Notes: a model not told the origin generated them from the sequence alone. Shown: positions 11,118 through 23,313, counted from the stretch's first letter. The stretch is DNA of 64,000 nt from Arachnopeziza araneosa (GCA_003988855.1 QYAI01000022.1:62001-126000); one strand, 5' to 3'. Numbers and translations: made by a program.

Positions 11118-12184
11118 ATGGCTTCGGTGTACAAGTCTTTATCCAAGACCAATGGGTCGAAAGAGGATGCACCTGCGAACGGAATTAAGAAAAATAAGCA
11201 AAGAGTTCTAATTCTCTCGTCGAGAGGCATCACTTACAGGTCTACCTCCCCTCTTTCTCGTTCTACTTCCATCCTCTGCTTCGTACTGCCATACTTCTTC
11301 TACAGTTAAGATACTAACACTTTTCCATGGCAGACATCGACATCTTCTCAATGATCTCGCAAGTTTATTACCCCATGGGAAGAAAGACGCAAAACTGGAT
11401 ACGAAATCTAAACTCTACCACCTGAACGAACTCGCCGAACTCTACAATTGCAATAATGTCTTCTATTTTGAAGCTAGGAAAGGAAAAGACTTATATCTCT
11501 GGATGAGCAAAGCTCCAAATGGGCCAACCGTCAAGTTCCATCTCCAGAACCGTACGTCTCCTTCACAATTCCAAGCCCATCATGCTAACAGGGGAAACAG
11601 TACATACAATGGAAGAACTCCACTTCACAGGCAACTGTCTCAAAGGATCCCGACCCATCCTCTCTTTCGACGCAACTTTCGATAGCGAACCACATCTCCG
11701 TGTCCTAAAAGAGCTCTTCCTCCACATCTTCGGTGTTCCCAAAGGCGCACGACGAAGTAAACCCTTTGTTGACCACGTAATGGGTTTCACTGTCGCAGAC
11801 GGCAAGATCTGGATACGAAATTACCAAATCAATGAGACAGAATCCTCAAAACTACCTGCTTCTGATCTACCAAAACCCAAGAAAGAGAAGAGTGGACACA
11901 AAGAGACGGAAATCAGCCTGGTTGAAATTGGTCCACGATTCGTGTTGACACCAATAGTGATTCAGGAGGGTAGTTTCGGCGGCCCGATTATCTACGAGAA
12001 TAAGGAGTTTGTGAGCCCGAACCAAGTCAGGAGTGAGATTAGATTGAAGAAAGCTGGGAGGTACAATGCAAGAGCGGAGCAGGGGATTGAGAGGTTGGCA
12101 AGGAAGGGTGAGTTGGGTCTTAGGACTAGTGGTGGAAGGAAAGCGGCTAGGGATGAGCTTGATACGAAAGAATTGTTTGCTTGA
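11118..12184 (+). CDS. BRX1: Ribosome biogenesis protein Brx1, Brix domain (307 aa)
   Basis: Nucleolar Brix-domain protein required for assembly of the 60S ribosomal subunit (large-subunit rRNA processing). Exons 11118-11239, 11334-11551 and 11601-12184; introns 94 and 49 bp, the first with an ACTAAC branch site. Spliced length is 924 nt. The Brix domain spans nearly the whole protein: RVLILSSRGITYRHRHLLND, DLASLLPHGKKDAKLD, CNNVFYFEARK, then EELHFTGNCLKGSRPILSFD and VDHVMGFTVADGKIWIRNYQ. The C-terminus is basic. An in-frame TTG lies upstream, but the ATG at 11118 gives the expected short N-terminus MASVYKSLSK. Confidence 0.94.
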
Positions 12185-14750
12185 GTTGGGTTTCTGATTG
12201 TAGGTGTTCATGGTGTTTGGCGTTGCTGCATTGCTGATTGGGAAAAGAGGGTTGTGTTGTCCCCGTTGGCTTGTAGTAGATATCTCGAGCTTTGAGAAGA
12301 AGATATGAAGATATAGTACAATCACTGTCCATGTCTCTCTTGTGCTACTATCTACATGATAATATTCCATCCATGACCTTCCCACCAGCTGCACAATAAA
12401 GCAATTTTTCTATCCAGAGCCAAATTTCCCATTCAACACACCCAGTCTGAGCAAAACTCTTTAGCCGTCCGAATACCAACTCTAAAAGATTTTTTCTTAG
12501 CACAACATAAATCTATCGGAGGAGATCCAAGAAATTGACACTTAAACTCTCTCTCCCCCCTCTGTCACTCAAAGAATTCTTGATATCCATCTCCATATCC
12601 ACATAATAGCCAGTAGCAAAAAGGAATTTACATGGCTTTGTGAGTTGGAATAGTAAAATCCTGTTTTGACATCATCTCAAAATGATGCGCGGTATATACT
12701 CAAGCTTATTCAAAACAATATATTACATGCATCTCCTTCTAGAGCCGTGTTTACGCTGTATAAGTCCCTTCTACAGTTCAATATGTCTGATTCTTCTCTA
12801 GATGTAAAATTATAACAATGTCAGAATATATTGCGTTCTGAGAGTATCTTGGAGATTGTGATATTGATACTTCTTTTTGCTTTTAGGGGCAGTGAGGAGT
12901 ATGAATGTGGTTTAGAGGTGGCAGTGAAGTTGGTGTGATGGAAGAGGGATATCAGATATACAGCTTTTTAGTACAAAGTAGATGTGGGAAGAAGATGGTT
13001 GTCTTTTTGAATTTTAAGGGTATGAGGAGAAAATTTTTGGTATTTTGCTGCTCGATTCTTTCTACCTAGAACAAGGGAAATATAAAGCAAGGCTGAGTTT
13101 GTACTGCTCTCATTCTTTGTGAAGTAATTTGGACTTGGTAGACTGTTTGAAGGTCTTCTATTTTTGAACTCTTCATGCAGATGATTCTTGGCCTTAAACA
13201 TTTGACATGGAGCTCAAATGAACAGCAACACCTGTGCTGCATTGAATGTCCCATATTGACAGCGGATCTCAAACCAATGACCATTCATCCGAGAAGTGGC
13301 TGTGGAAATAGTCGTGAGTTATTGATGCAAACGTATAATCAGGGTGAAGCAAATGTCCTCGTTCTTAGACATAACAGCGGTGTGGATGAGCGAATCTGTT
13401 CTGCTAATAATAGCGGGTCGATTTTGGGGTCTTGTATTTGTGTTTCTTAAAATACTTCAGACGAGGGTTATACTTGTTGGATTAACTCGACAGTGGAGAG
13501 TTTAAGTGAATTTCTGAGCAATATTTAACTAGCTTTAAGGTTGAGCAATAGCTGTATTGTTTGTTTCTGTTCGAGCTTCTTGCGAGCAGAGTAATTCAGT
13601 GAGTTGAATAAATAGGAAAAAGGTTGCAAGATGGAGAAGCGGCGAGCTCCGCCGTAAGTTGCTTTTGAGTGCTATATCACGTGATATGTTATTTCGTAAG
13701 TTCTCTCTTTGAGGTAAGCTAATGGTTGACAAGAAGATATTCACCCGATGTAGCTATTGAGAGTTGCAGCTTGATCATGAGCTGATACCGCTCAACTTAC
13801 AGCTTTAATAAAGTAATACATTCAAACACGTGAAGTCAAACTCGCACTTCTTGTAAACCCGCCACAATTAAAAACGTCAATGTTCAAGCTTCAGGAGCTT
13901 CCACAATCATTAATCCCGCTTCAACTTCAACTAGGAAACACTATGAGCTATATCCGCTTCTCTAGGGACAAGCCTCCGGATTTCCATGAGCGTGGGGCGT
14001 TATCAGCAAAAGAAAAGCCCGAAAATTCGGCCGCCACAAAGGAAAAAGGCAGACCATGACATATTTGTCAAGCCAAGCCAAAAAACAGGATGTTGAAGTG
14101 CAGGAATTGTAGATGATTCATAGGAAAGGATGTGAGCTGATTCATAGGGAAAGGAGTTAGCTGAGTCAAGAAAGTCATGCAACGAGAAAAAATGGATTAA
14201 CACGTGTTTCTGGTGACTGGCACTGGGTGGCGCCCCGGTGCATACCATGCCTCGAGGTAACACAACCAGGAATGTTGTTGAGGCTAGGAAAAATAGCATG
14301 GGCAATTGGGTGTCCGATGTGAGAGGGAGGAAAGGAGAAAAGCATATGATATAGGACTCGGAAGATAGAGGGGAACAAATGGGTCTTCTTATACCCGAGT
14401 TATCGCGTAGGCCAAGGTAAACAATAGCTCTTGACCGAAAAGTCCCGGAAGCTCCATCTGCATGATAGCGCGAGGCGAACGCGAAACAGAATACGATCTG
14501 GTGGGAACTAGGTCGTACAGCCTTGTTTAAGACTGAGGCATTATTAGATGAGTTTGATCACTTGGATGGAAAGAAAAAGAGATACGCCCTTTCAAAGAAT
14601 GCTGGTGAGATAAGAGCAGAGCCAGTTAGATTAGTAAAAAAAAAAAAAATTGCCTCCCGTTTTTTTCGCTTTGGTAAGAGTAAGAACAGCTTGTTTGGAT
14701 TGCTCGTGCTATTCTTTCATAGGTAGCTGCCCCTCCATCCCCTAGCGGCT
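12185..14750. other. Long gene-poor intergenic region
   Basis: About 2.6 kb between BRX1 and the GAPDH promoter. Several 60-100 codon frames exist on both strands but none has a recognisable domain. It contains three CACGTG hexamers; one lies in a perfect 14-bp palindrome (13674-13687). A run of adenines lies at about 14637-14649. I see no tRNA or repeat. Confidence 0.45.
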
Positions 14751-15011
14751 TTTTTTAGTGCGTTGCACCTCAACACCCCACCGAAACTCTTCGACTCCTC
14801 CCGACTCTTCCTGATTCCTATACAATCAGAATTTCTACATAAAGACCTCGATTCCCTTCAAAAATCCAAACAATCATACATGTAAGTAGTCTCCATCGTC
14901 TGTTCGCTCTGCACCCTATCCACCATCTCACTGCATCACAAACAGCTGTGGTCAAGCTCCATTCTTGCCATCCATCCCAAAAACTACCCCTCTAACAACA
15001 TCAACAGAATC
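14751..15011 (+). promoter_or_regulatory. GAPDH CT-rich leader with 5'UTR intron
   Basis: The stretch before the GAPDH start is pyrimidine-rich (runs such as CTCTTCGACTCCTCCCGACT), as is common for highly expressed fungal glycolytic genes. A likely 5'UTR intron runs 14882-15007: it begins GTAAGT, carries a TCTAAC branch-like site and ends CAACAG four bases before the ATG at 15012. The transcription start is not determined. Confidence 0.6.
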
Positions 15012-16147
15012 ATGGCTATCAAGGTCGGTATCAACGGATTTGGCCGCATCGGTCGTATCGTTTTCCGCAATGCCATTGAGCATGACGATATCAACATCGT
15101 CGCCGTCAATGATCCTTTCATTGAACCCCACTACGCCGTGAGTACCCCGCTATCGGACCTGGTGCCTTTTTTTTTAAAGCATCTCAAAACTGACAACCAT
15201 TCCCACAGGCATACATGTTGAAGTATGATTCTACCCACGGTCAATTCAAGGGTACGATCGAGACCAGCGATGAGGGATTGATCGTCAATGGCAAGACCGT
15301 CAAGTTCTACCAAAAGCGAAACCCAGAAGAGATCCCATGGGCGGAGACCGGTGCATACTATATTGTCGAGTCGACTGGTGTTTTCACCACTACTGAGAAG
15401 GCCAAGGCTCACCTCAAGGGTGGAGCCAAGAAGGTCGTCATCTCAGCTCCTTCGGCTGATGCCCCCATGTACGTCATGGGCGTCAACGAGAAGACATACA
15501 AGTCCGATGTTGAAGTCATCTCCAACGCTTCTTGCACAACCAACTGCCTTGCTCCTCTCGCCAAGGTTATCAACGATGAGTTCACCATCATCGAGGGTCT
15601 TATGACCACTATCCACTCCTACACTGCCACCCAAAAGACTGTTGACGGCCCATCTTCTAAGGATTGGCGTGGAGGCCGTACTGCGGCTCAAAACATCATT
15701 CCTAGCAGCACTGGTGCCGCCAAGGCTGTCGGAAAGGTCATCCCCGAGCTCAATGGCAAGCTTACTGGCATGTCCATGCGTGTCCCAACCTCCAACGTCT
15801 CCGTTGTTGATTTGACTGTCCGTCTCGAGAAGTCTGCTACTTATGATGAGATCAAGGCTGCTATTAAGAAGGCCGCTGAGGGACCTCTCAAAGGTATGCC
15901 TCAATCAATTCCTGCGTTTAATTATGCTAACCTTTATCCAGGCATACTCGCTTATACCGAGGATGAACTAGTCTCCACCGATTTGAATGGCGACACCCAC
16001 TCCTCCATTTTCGATGCAAAGGCCGGTATATCTCTCAACAAGAATTTTGTGAAATTAGTGGCATGGTACGATAATGAATGGGGATATTCGCGCCGTGTTC
16101 TCGATCTCCTCGCCTACATTGCCAAGGTTGATGGCGCCAATAAGTAG
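15012..16147 (+). CDS. GPD: Glyceraldehyde-3-phosphate dehydrogenase (338 aa)
   Basis: NAD-dependent glycolytic enzyme converting glyceraldehyde-3-phosphate to 1,3-bisphosphoglycerate in the cytosol. Exons 15012-15137, 15209-15893 and 15942-16147 (1,017 nt). The NAD-binding start is KVGINGFGRIGRIVFRNA; the catalytic cysteine lies in SNASCTTNCLAPLAKV and the partner histidine in TTIHSYTATQ. The C-terminus shows VAWYDNEWGYSRRVLDL. Intron 1 (71 bp) is standard. Intron 2 (15894-15941) is 48 bp, a multiple of three with no stop, so unspliced mRNA would add 16 residues after PLKG. Codon use is strongly C-biased at third positions, fitting high expression. A decayed copy of its last exon lies 1 kb downstream (17083-17170). 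Confidence 0.97.
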
Positions 16148-16645
16148 AAAGTCATGAGTCTGATTTTTTCTTCTTCTTTCCCTGACGCGACACAGAGATG
16201 AATTGTTGAAGGGGAGGCTTTGAGATTCGTACTCATTGCCAGTCTGAAGACATTGATATTGAGGCTTGAGGTCGAGTTTTAGCTTAGCAAAATTGACACC
16301 TTACTGTATATGGTGCGAATGCATCGTGAGATACTTCTGCCCTTGTCTCGCGTTGTAGCATATGTCGGGTCATGTGCCTAGCACCTTCCCTCTGTGCGAC
16401 TTCCCTTCCTGCTAGAGATCTTACTAGTCTAGGTCACCCTCCCTTTTTTCACCTTCTCCATCGTTCTCATATTTCCAGCCTCAAAAGTCCCTTTCTGTTT
16501 CTGATCGTTTGAATTGCGGAATCATCTAAAAAGAGGAAAGCAGTTCGAGCGCCGTTGGGCTCACGCTCTAGTAACATCACCCACCAATCAGTTGAGTATG
16601 ACGATGATGAAGAAGAGACATTCGAAGCTTGTAATGTCACTTCGG
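16148..16645. other. GAPDH 3' flank with 44-bp block repeated downstream
   Basis: Non-coding region after GAPDH. Bases about 16586-16629 (starting AATCAGTTGAGTATGACGAT) recur at 17763-17806 with a few changes, and the following TTGTAATGTCACTTCGG recurs near 17388-17404. This marks a local rearranged duplication around the MITE copies. Confidence 0.5.
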
Positions 16646-16997
16646 CGAGGCGGGCAAAATTCGTCTCCGACGAACGAAAAAATCAAAACCGCAAAATGTC
16701 AATACTCGTCTTAGACAAGCACTTAGGTATTCATCGTTTATTGTCCAGAGTTTTTATCGGCTTCAGCAGAGCCAAGATTGTCGTATTTAAGCTTCGACTT
16801 AGTAGAGTAAATATTGTAGAATTTAAGCTTCGACTAAGTAGAGTAAGTATTGTAGAATTTAAGCTTCGACTTTAGTAGAGGAAATACTGTCGAATTTAAG
16901 CATTAACTTTAGTAGAGTAAATTTTGTGGTATCTAAGCTTCGGCTTTACGATTTCCGGGACGCTTTGGCGAAGACGAATTTTGACTGCCGCTCCTCG
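16646..16997 (+). mobile_element. MITE-like element, copy 1 (five internal 36-bp units)
   Basis: Non-autonomous inverted-repeat element. The left end is CGAGGCGGGCAAAATTCGTC; the right end is the near-inverse with GGCGAAGACGAATTTTG followed by a degraded CCGCTCCTCG. It shares with the copies at 17504-17762 and 33816-34038 the core CAAAACCGCAAAATGTCAAT and the GTCCAGAGTTTTTATCG stretch. Between about 16757 and 16955 it holds five imperfect units of 36-37 bp with the consensus TAGAGTAAATATTGTAGAAT then TTAAGCTTCGACTTA. It has no transposase frame. Target duplication is not clear because the right end is decayed. Confidence 0.75.
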
Positions 16998-17082
16998 TAC
17001 TATACAGTACGAAACCTGCATATGTTCGACCGATGAGTGAGCAGCTGGTCATCACCGATTGAACTGTGATGAATGCCGCCGA

Positions 17083-17170
17083 TTATGGATAATGATACCT
17101 ACGAGATGTTCTCGTCGTGTCCTCGATCTCCATGCCTACATTGCCAAGGTCAATGGTAAAAAGCAGGAGA
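17083..17170 (+). pseudogene. Decayed duplicate of GAPDH 3' end
   Basis: About 85 bp closely resemble the GAPDH final exon at 16066-16150. CCTACATTGCCAAGGT is shared exactly, preceded by GTGTCCTCGATCTC against GTGTTCTCGATCTC in the gene. The frame is disrupted and the upstream part of the gene is absent. Similarity appears to continue into the 3' flank (CTTTCC..., CAGAGATG..., GGCAGGCCTTGGGA against the flank near 16180-16230), pointing to a segmental duplication. It is non-functional. Confidence 0.7.
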
Positions 17171-17410
17171 CTTGTCACACTACGCTTATGAGCAATGATG
17201 GTTTCTGGTAGCTTTCCTTCTTTGGCAGAGATGTTTTAAAAGGCAGGCCTTGGGAATGAAAGAAGGAAAGAGGTCAAGCCGCAATGATACGGAGAAGTAT
17301 AAATGATACGAGCAATAGCTATGAATAGATATCCCTCGTGAAGTAACCGTATGCCACTCCAATAAATTGTGATTTATTCTGAGCTTGTAATGTCAATTCG
17401 GGATAATATA

Positions 17411-17506
17411 CATTTAAATATCCTTAGATCTCGCTCTAAACTAAGTACTCTACTTTAGCAAATTAAGATCTATATAATAAGATATAAATAAATAGTAATA
17501 AAATTC
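17411..17506. repeat. AT-rich block, copy A
   Basis: About 95 bp starting CATTTAAATATCCTTAGATC, mostly identical to 18004-18099 (for example the shared AAATTAAGATCTATATAATA). Very AT-rich. It abuts the truncated end of MITE copy 2. Confidence 0.65.
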
Positions 17507-17762
17507 ATCTTCGCCAAAGCGTCTAGAGATCATAAAGTCGAAGCTTAAATACTATAATATTTACTCTACTTAGTCGAAGCTTAAACTCTACAATATTTAC
17601 TCTACTAAGTCGAAGCTTAAATACGACAATCTTTACCCTGCTAAAGTCGATAAAAATTCTAGACAATAAACGATGAATACCTAAGTGCTTGTCTAAGACG
17701 AGTATTGACATTTTGCGGTTTTGATTTTTTTCGTTCGTCGGAGACGCATTTTGCCCGCCTCG
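17504..17762 (-). mobile_element. MITE-like element, copy 2 (three internal units)
   Basis: Inverted relative to copy 1. Its end at 17762 is intact (TTTTGCCCGCCTCG); the end at 17504 keeps AAAATTCATCTTCGCCAAAGC but has lost the terminal GAGGCGG bases, with the AT-rich block immediately outside. On the minus strand it reads the same core as copy 1 (AAACCGCAAAATGTCAATAC, CTTAGACAAGCACTTAGGTA), then three 36-bp units. It is more similar to copy 1 than to copy 3. Confidence 0.72.
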
Positions 17763-18003
17763 AATCAGTTGAGTATGACGATAAAGAAGAAGAGACATTT
17801 GAAGCACCGAGAACGAGAAGAGCATCTACTTGGGCTTGGAAAAAACGAGTGAGACCTATTTCCATGCTCTACTAACGATCAGATAGACTCTGGTTCCAGG
17901 CTACATTGCGGAGACAGATCAAGGCGATGAATATCATCTTGGGCCGACAAACGTGCAAAAAACATCTGAGACAGAGCTTATTAACAACCCCTAACTAATA
18001 AAG

Positions 18004-18099
18004 CATCTAAATATCCTTAAATCTCGCTTTAAGACAAGTCCTCTACTATACCAAATTAAGATCTATATAATAAGATATAAATTAATAATAAGAAAATTA
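18004..18099. repeat. AT-rich block, copy B
   Basis: Second copy of the block at 17411-17506, same orientation, starting CATCTAAATATCCTTAAATC. Differences are mainly transitions. Confidence 0.62.
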
Positions 18100-20121
18100 A
18101 AAGAATAAGTTTTATGTGCAAGTATATAATAAACTAGTAGTAGCTTAGTAAGATAAAGCAAAATAAGGAGAACACAGAAGGAAGATCGAGATTAGATAAG
18201 TTGATCTTCGTACTAGCAGGAAGCTTGGTATTGAGCAATCTTAGGGAGGAGATTCACCTACTGCCAGAGAGTGAAGCCTGAACAATAGACAGTATTCCCA
18301 GCACTTCTCAATTATAAAGATCATTCACTAATGTCTGTCTCACAGTAGATGAATGATCCTCTCATATTCGTTGCGGTAGCGAAGGGGTACCCTCCTTGCC
18401 TTATGTGTTGGTCCAAGCGCGAGATATAGATCGGAATTGAATGGGAATGGCCACTGGGACAGAAAGCAGACTAGGATTGAATGAAAACCTTTATTGACAT
18501 GAGAGAATATAAAATTTGCGGATCTAGAAGTTTTTGGATAGAATCAACACTTTGAGAGGTGGCCGAACAGTAGATTAACCTCGATGCAAGACCTGCTTCA
18601 AAACTCGCGGCTAGAAATAATCTCTCGTCAACAAGGATCATAACCAATTCTTTGAGGCGTTGAGACAGCCATGTATTACACAAGCCAACAGAGCGGCGCT
18701 CAAAGAAGAGCTGCTGGCTGCTTCTACTAGAGGGAGATACGTTGACCCGGATTTTGCTTCCGCTATCGATGCGAAGTGGTTTTCCAACCATAACCGTAAG
18801 GAATGAGCATCGATAGAAACGATATGCATGGTATGTGAGCAGAATTGGCTTTCAACTATCTTGTGAGTAGCTGAATCGATGGCTGGCATAGATCAAAGGG
18901 GGTTCTGAGGACTCTCATTGCAAATGGCTTGATATGTTTTAGAGATAAGATTGCTTGTGGTCTTGGATTCGCAACGAAAGCACTTCTTGCATGAAAATCT
19001 CCTCTTGCAAGTTTAAATGCCCTGTTGACTTAAACATACTTCGTGAGTAGTTTGGGAGGCGCACGCCTTGGATTTGATCAGCGAGACTGTAGTGTGTAAG
19101 TAGCAGAATGTAATGAAATGTGAGCTTGAGACGTTAGAAGCAATTTTGAATTCTCAAAAAAAAAAAACTATGAAGTCTGTTGGTTCCAATTGATATCTCC
19201 CTACATTAAATACATAAGAAAGTCCTCTCAGCAAGGTTGGTGAAGTTTGTCGCCTCAGGCGCCCACAAACCTGAAGCCGAAAGAACATCCCAAACTCTTC
19301 CGCTTTCATCCATCGCAACTCCAACCACCAATCTCCACGAACAATTAATTTGCTCCTGCTCATGGTCACTTGAATCGCACCCTCTGCTACTGATTTCTAC
19401 TATCTCTGGATGATCAAGACAATTCCTCACCGTCGACAGGTCGGACGCTGGGTTTCAAGGGGATTGTAGATTTGTTGACTCTTAGTTTCGGTAAGTTCAT
19501 TGACTGCAGACATTCCTATCCCACAACGTCGCCCCTATTGATTTGTTTGTTTGCTGTTTGATCTTCTTGCAATTTCGGATAGTTATGGATCAGGCCGGTG
19601 AACTGAGGGTATCATTCAAGTGACGCTTGTCCTAAAACCAAACAACATCACATGACATTTTGCGTCGCCGTTTGCTTTTTCTTCGTCTTTTTGCCTTTAC
19701 TCTTCTTCTTACCTTCAAAATTTGCAGTCTGATCGGGTTGATTTCTCATTTCGCGTCTACCCATACCACTCAGATAGATTTCAACCGACGTCGGACGCCA
19801 CCTCGTTTGCCACTCTTCTCGTATTCTTACTTCCATCATCAACCAACAACACTTGCTGACATCTTTGAAAGCTTCTAAACTTATTGCTGTCAATTGAGCT
19901 TGTATTGGACATCTTAATCTACAAATAATTACGAAATCAAAGCCGAAGGTCTTGGCTATCACCAGCTCGAACCACTCTTCTCTGCAGGATTGAAGTTGAA
20001 GGTCTCGCTTGTCAATAGAACCAGTACTCTTTTCTCTCAGATCGGACCACCTATTTGCTGATTGCAACTGTAATTGTACACTATCATCAAGATAGCTCTA
20101 CCTTTGGAGCCTTTCTTCAAG
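18100..20121. other. Gene-poor region and HDA1 upstream region
   Basis: About 2 kb. The first half carries only short unrecognised frames. A 19-codon-plus fragment at about 18603-18807 (plus strand) reads as a plausible peptide but is bounded by stops. The last few hundred bases (about 19660-20121) are the HDA1 promoter and leader. An in-frame TTG lies at 20074 but the ATG is at 20122. Confidence 0.4.
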
Positions 20122-22553
20122 ATGGATTCATCGGCGGCAAACACCATGATGCAGAGCAGCGAAGCTGATGCTGTTATGGAAACCGACGAGCACAATCTCT
20201 CTCACAACAACTCTATCCAAAATGGTTACATCGACCCTCAAGTTTTTACCCAAGCCGAAGATATCGAACCTGACTCGACAGAGCCGCCATCGATGGAGGA
20301 CTCGGAGGTATCATCAATCAAAATTCGACCCGTCACGGAACGGAAACTCTACCTTCCTACCGGCTGCTGTTATGATGACCGAATGAAGCTACATGCCAAC
20401 GCTGACTATTCAGCAAGTCCCCATCATCCCGAAGACCCACGTCGAATTGCTGCTATATTTGAACATTTCATAGCTGCCGGGCTGATCTATATTGGCGATG
20501 ATAAGGAATTACAACAACTTTTGAAGGAATCACCTATGCAGTTCATGTACAGGATTGCAGCTCGACCAGCGACAGACCAAGAAATATGTCTTGTTCATGA
20601 GGCAACCCATCTGGCTTGGGTTCAAAGCCTGAACGAAATGTCATCGGATGAGCTTCGACAATTGACCAGCACATTTGACCTGGGAAGGAAGTCACTTTAT
20701 GTTGGCAACCTGACCGAAGCAGCTGCAGCGGTATCGGCTGGCGGTGCTATTGAGACTTGCAAGAGTGTTTTATTGGGCAAAGTCAAGAATGCAATCGCGG
20801 TTATTCGGCCTCCTGGACATCACGCTGAGGCAGGTGAATCTCTTGGTTTCTGCATCTACAACAATGTTGCGATAGCAGCGGCAGCTTGTTTACAAGATTA
20901 TCCTGAACTTTGCAGAAAGGTTCTTATCTTGGATTGGGATGTTCACCACGGCAATGGCATTCAAAATATGTTTTATGATAATCCTAATGTTCTCTACATC
21001 TCTCTCCACGTCTACCGAAACGGCGAATTCTACCCTGGAGAACCCGAAGATCCAAATATTCCGGATGGCGGACTTGATAAGTGTGGCATTGGGTCTGGCA
21101 TTGGCAGAAATATTAACATTGGTTGGGCAGATCAAGGTGTGGGTGATGGGGAGTACATGGCAGCGTTTCAAAGAATCGTTATGCCGATTGCTCAGGAATT
21201 CGATCCAGATCTCGTTATCATCTCCGCAGGATTTGATGCTGCTGCTGGTGATGAGCTTGGTGGATGCTATGTGACGCCGGCATGCTATTCTCATATGACG
21301 CATATGTTGATGTCCTTGGCCAATGGAAAAGTTGCTGTGTGTTTGGAGGGCGGTTATAATCTGCAGGCCATCTCCAGATCAGCACTTGCCGTGGCAAAAA
21401 CACTCATGGGAGAACCTCCGGAGAGGATTGTCATCCCTCCCCTAAACCGAGAGGCAGCTTTCACTCTGGACAATGTCAAGCGAATCCAAGCCGCTTATTG
21501 GGATTGTATGCGGCCAGGAGTTGTCCCGTACCCCGAATTCAAGGACAAAGATATCCAAAGACTTTCGGATGTCATCCGCAACGATCAGAAAACCCTTCTT
21601 AGTGAGAAATTTAATATGGTGCCTATGTTTATCCAGCGCACCATGGTATCCAAAGCACTTGCGAATCAAGTTCTGGTGACTCCAGATTTCTACAAGGCAA
21701 AGAAAATCCTTGTGATTATTCATGATCCGTAAGTTTCCTCATTTGTATCTAATTATCTTACTGACATTTCACTAGACCGGAGGTTCTAGCACAGCCGGAT
21801 CCTTTTAACAACATAGTCTACACTCACAACACATTTATCACCAACAACATAGCCCCTTACATTCAATGGGCGATATCTCAGGGATTGGCAGTTGTCGATA
21901 TCTCAATTCCACAACATATTGAACCAACCCAAGTTACCGATCCAAAGCCTCCCCAAGCCGACGAGAATTTCACAAATCTTGCTACCAAGGAAGCACTCAC
22001 CTACTTGTGGGATAATTACTTTGAGCTTTGTCCTTCTGCACCAGTTCTCCTAATGGGTGTCGGAGAAGCTTATCTTGGGATCAAACAAATCTTAACTGCA
22101 AGACACTGCAGACCACGGCTGGCTGGAGTATTGAGTTTCGTTTCAGGAACTCTGAAGCCCGTTCGAAGCGAAACTGACCACGTTTTAAGCGGTTGGTTTA
22201 AATCAAACTCACTCATTTACGTCAGCCCAGAACATGCGTGTTGGAACGACGAAGAATCTGCCCGCAAAGTGAAGAAGAGGAAGTTTGGGAATGTGGTAAG
22301 AGCGGAGATTGAAGTAACGAAGGGTGAAGGATCAGAAACTTCGGTATGGAGGATGTTGAAGCAACATGAAGCTGAAGCCACGAGCTTTCTGGAAAGCAAG
22401 ATTGAGGATTGGGAAGCTATTCATGGAAGTGCAAAAGATCCGGACGAGACGGAAGATGAGGGAGAAGGTGATGTTGAGATGGGTAGTACGGAGCCAGGAA
22501 TGATGAGCGAGAGGGCACCAGCAGGTCGAGGGTTGGGTGGGTTTTACAGTTGA
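20122..22553 (+). CDS. HDA1: Class II histone deacetylase Hda1 (794 aa)
   Basis: Zinc-dependent histone deacetylase of the Hda1 class, which removes acetyl groups from histone H3/H2B tails for gene repression. Exons 20122-21728 and 21776-22553 (47-bp intron, CTTACTGAC branch). The deacetylase domain covers about residues 90-430: the catalytic pair sits in RPPGHHAEAGESLGFCIYNN, zinc ligands in LDWDVHHGNG and SAGFDAAAGDELGG, and the closing loop in CLEGGYNL. The C-terminal part (from VYTHNTFITNNIAPYIQWA to about residue 720) is the Arb2-type domain found in Hda1 orthologues, involved in assembly with partner subunits. The tail is acidic. Gene structure and length fit filamentous ascomycete HDA1. 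Confidence 0.95.
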
Positions 22554-23313
22554 CACTAGGCAAGAGGTTGTCTTTTCTACTGCAGCACCGCGGCTAGGCA
22601 TCCAGGTTGCGGTACGAAGGCTTGGTTGTTAGTGTAGTTCGAGGCTGTCCTTATGGTCTCATATGATATTGAGAGGTGCATTCATAACCGCACAACCATA
22701 GATCTTGGAGTTAGATAAAATACATTTCTCAGATCTGGTAGTTCAGTTTTCATCGACTTCAATCCCTTACGAAGCACGAAGAGTCCCTCGTACTCCGTAC
22801 TTAATGTGACATGCCTAGGGTGGCACGGCCCTTCCCGCCCCTGATTTCCCGAGAATAAACATCAAGACTCACGCCTCTCTCTTTTCCTTCTCTCTTCAAC
22901 CAACAAAATGATGAACACAACCCCCAAATCTAGTCCCGTGCGACTATCAACTTCATTCAGTGAGATGTCCCTTCGAGACGTCTTCTGTCCGTTTCAATAT
23001 AGCCCCACCGGCGGGGTGCGAGTGAGTTGAGTCACTTGAGGTACCTCGCCGTTGGTAGTGGTAGCTATCAACAGGCTTTACGCTGCAAAGCGTGATTGTA
23101 TCGAAAGATACTTGATTGAGATAGAGGGCTTGGAATAAGTGGGAAGAGAAGATAGGGGTGACGTCAATTTTCATTGACCTTGAAATCTGGAGAAGATACA
23201 GAAGAGTGAGTACTCTCGCTCAATTAAAATGACCTATGCTAATTATTATAGCTGAAGACGAAGGAATAAAATAAAGAACATACACAGAAAATAAAATAAT
23301 AAGAATAAACAAG
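22554..23313. other. Intergenic, HDA1 3' region and F-box gene promoter
   Basis: About 760 bp without recognisable genes. The stretch right before 23314 is an A-rich leader (AATAAAATAATAAGAATAAAC). Confidence 0.45.

Noticed and set aside
15443..15904. 153-codon antisense frame in GAPDH
   Set aside because: Shadow of the strongly codon-biased GAPDH exon; no domain.
16555..16875. Frame running into MITE copy 1 that resembles an acidic peptide plus repeats
   Set aside because: Most of it is the MITE and its 36-bp units; the rest is the 44-bp duplicated flank. A link to a hAT-type transposase N-terminus was considered from the peptide downstream of copy 2 (TRRASTWAWKK) but is too short to support.
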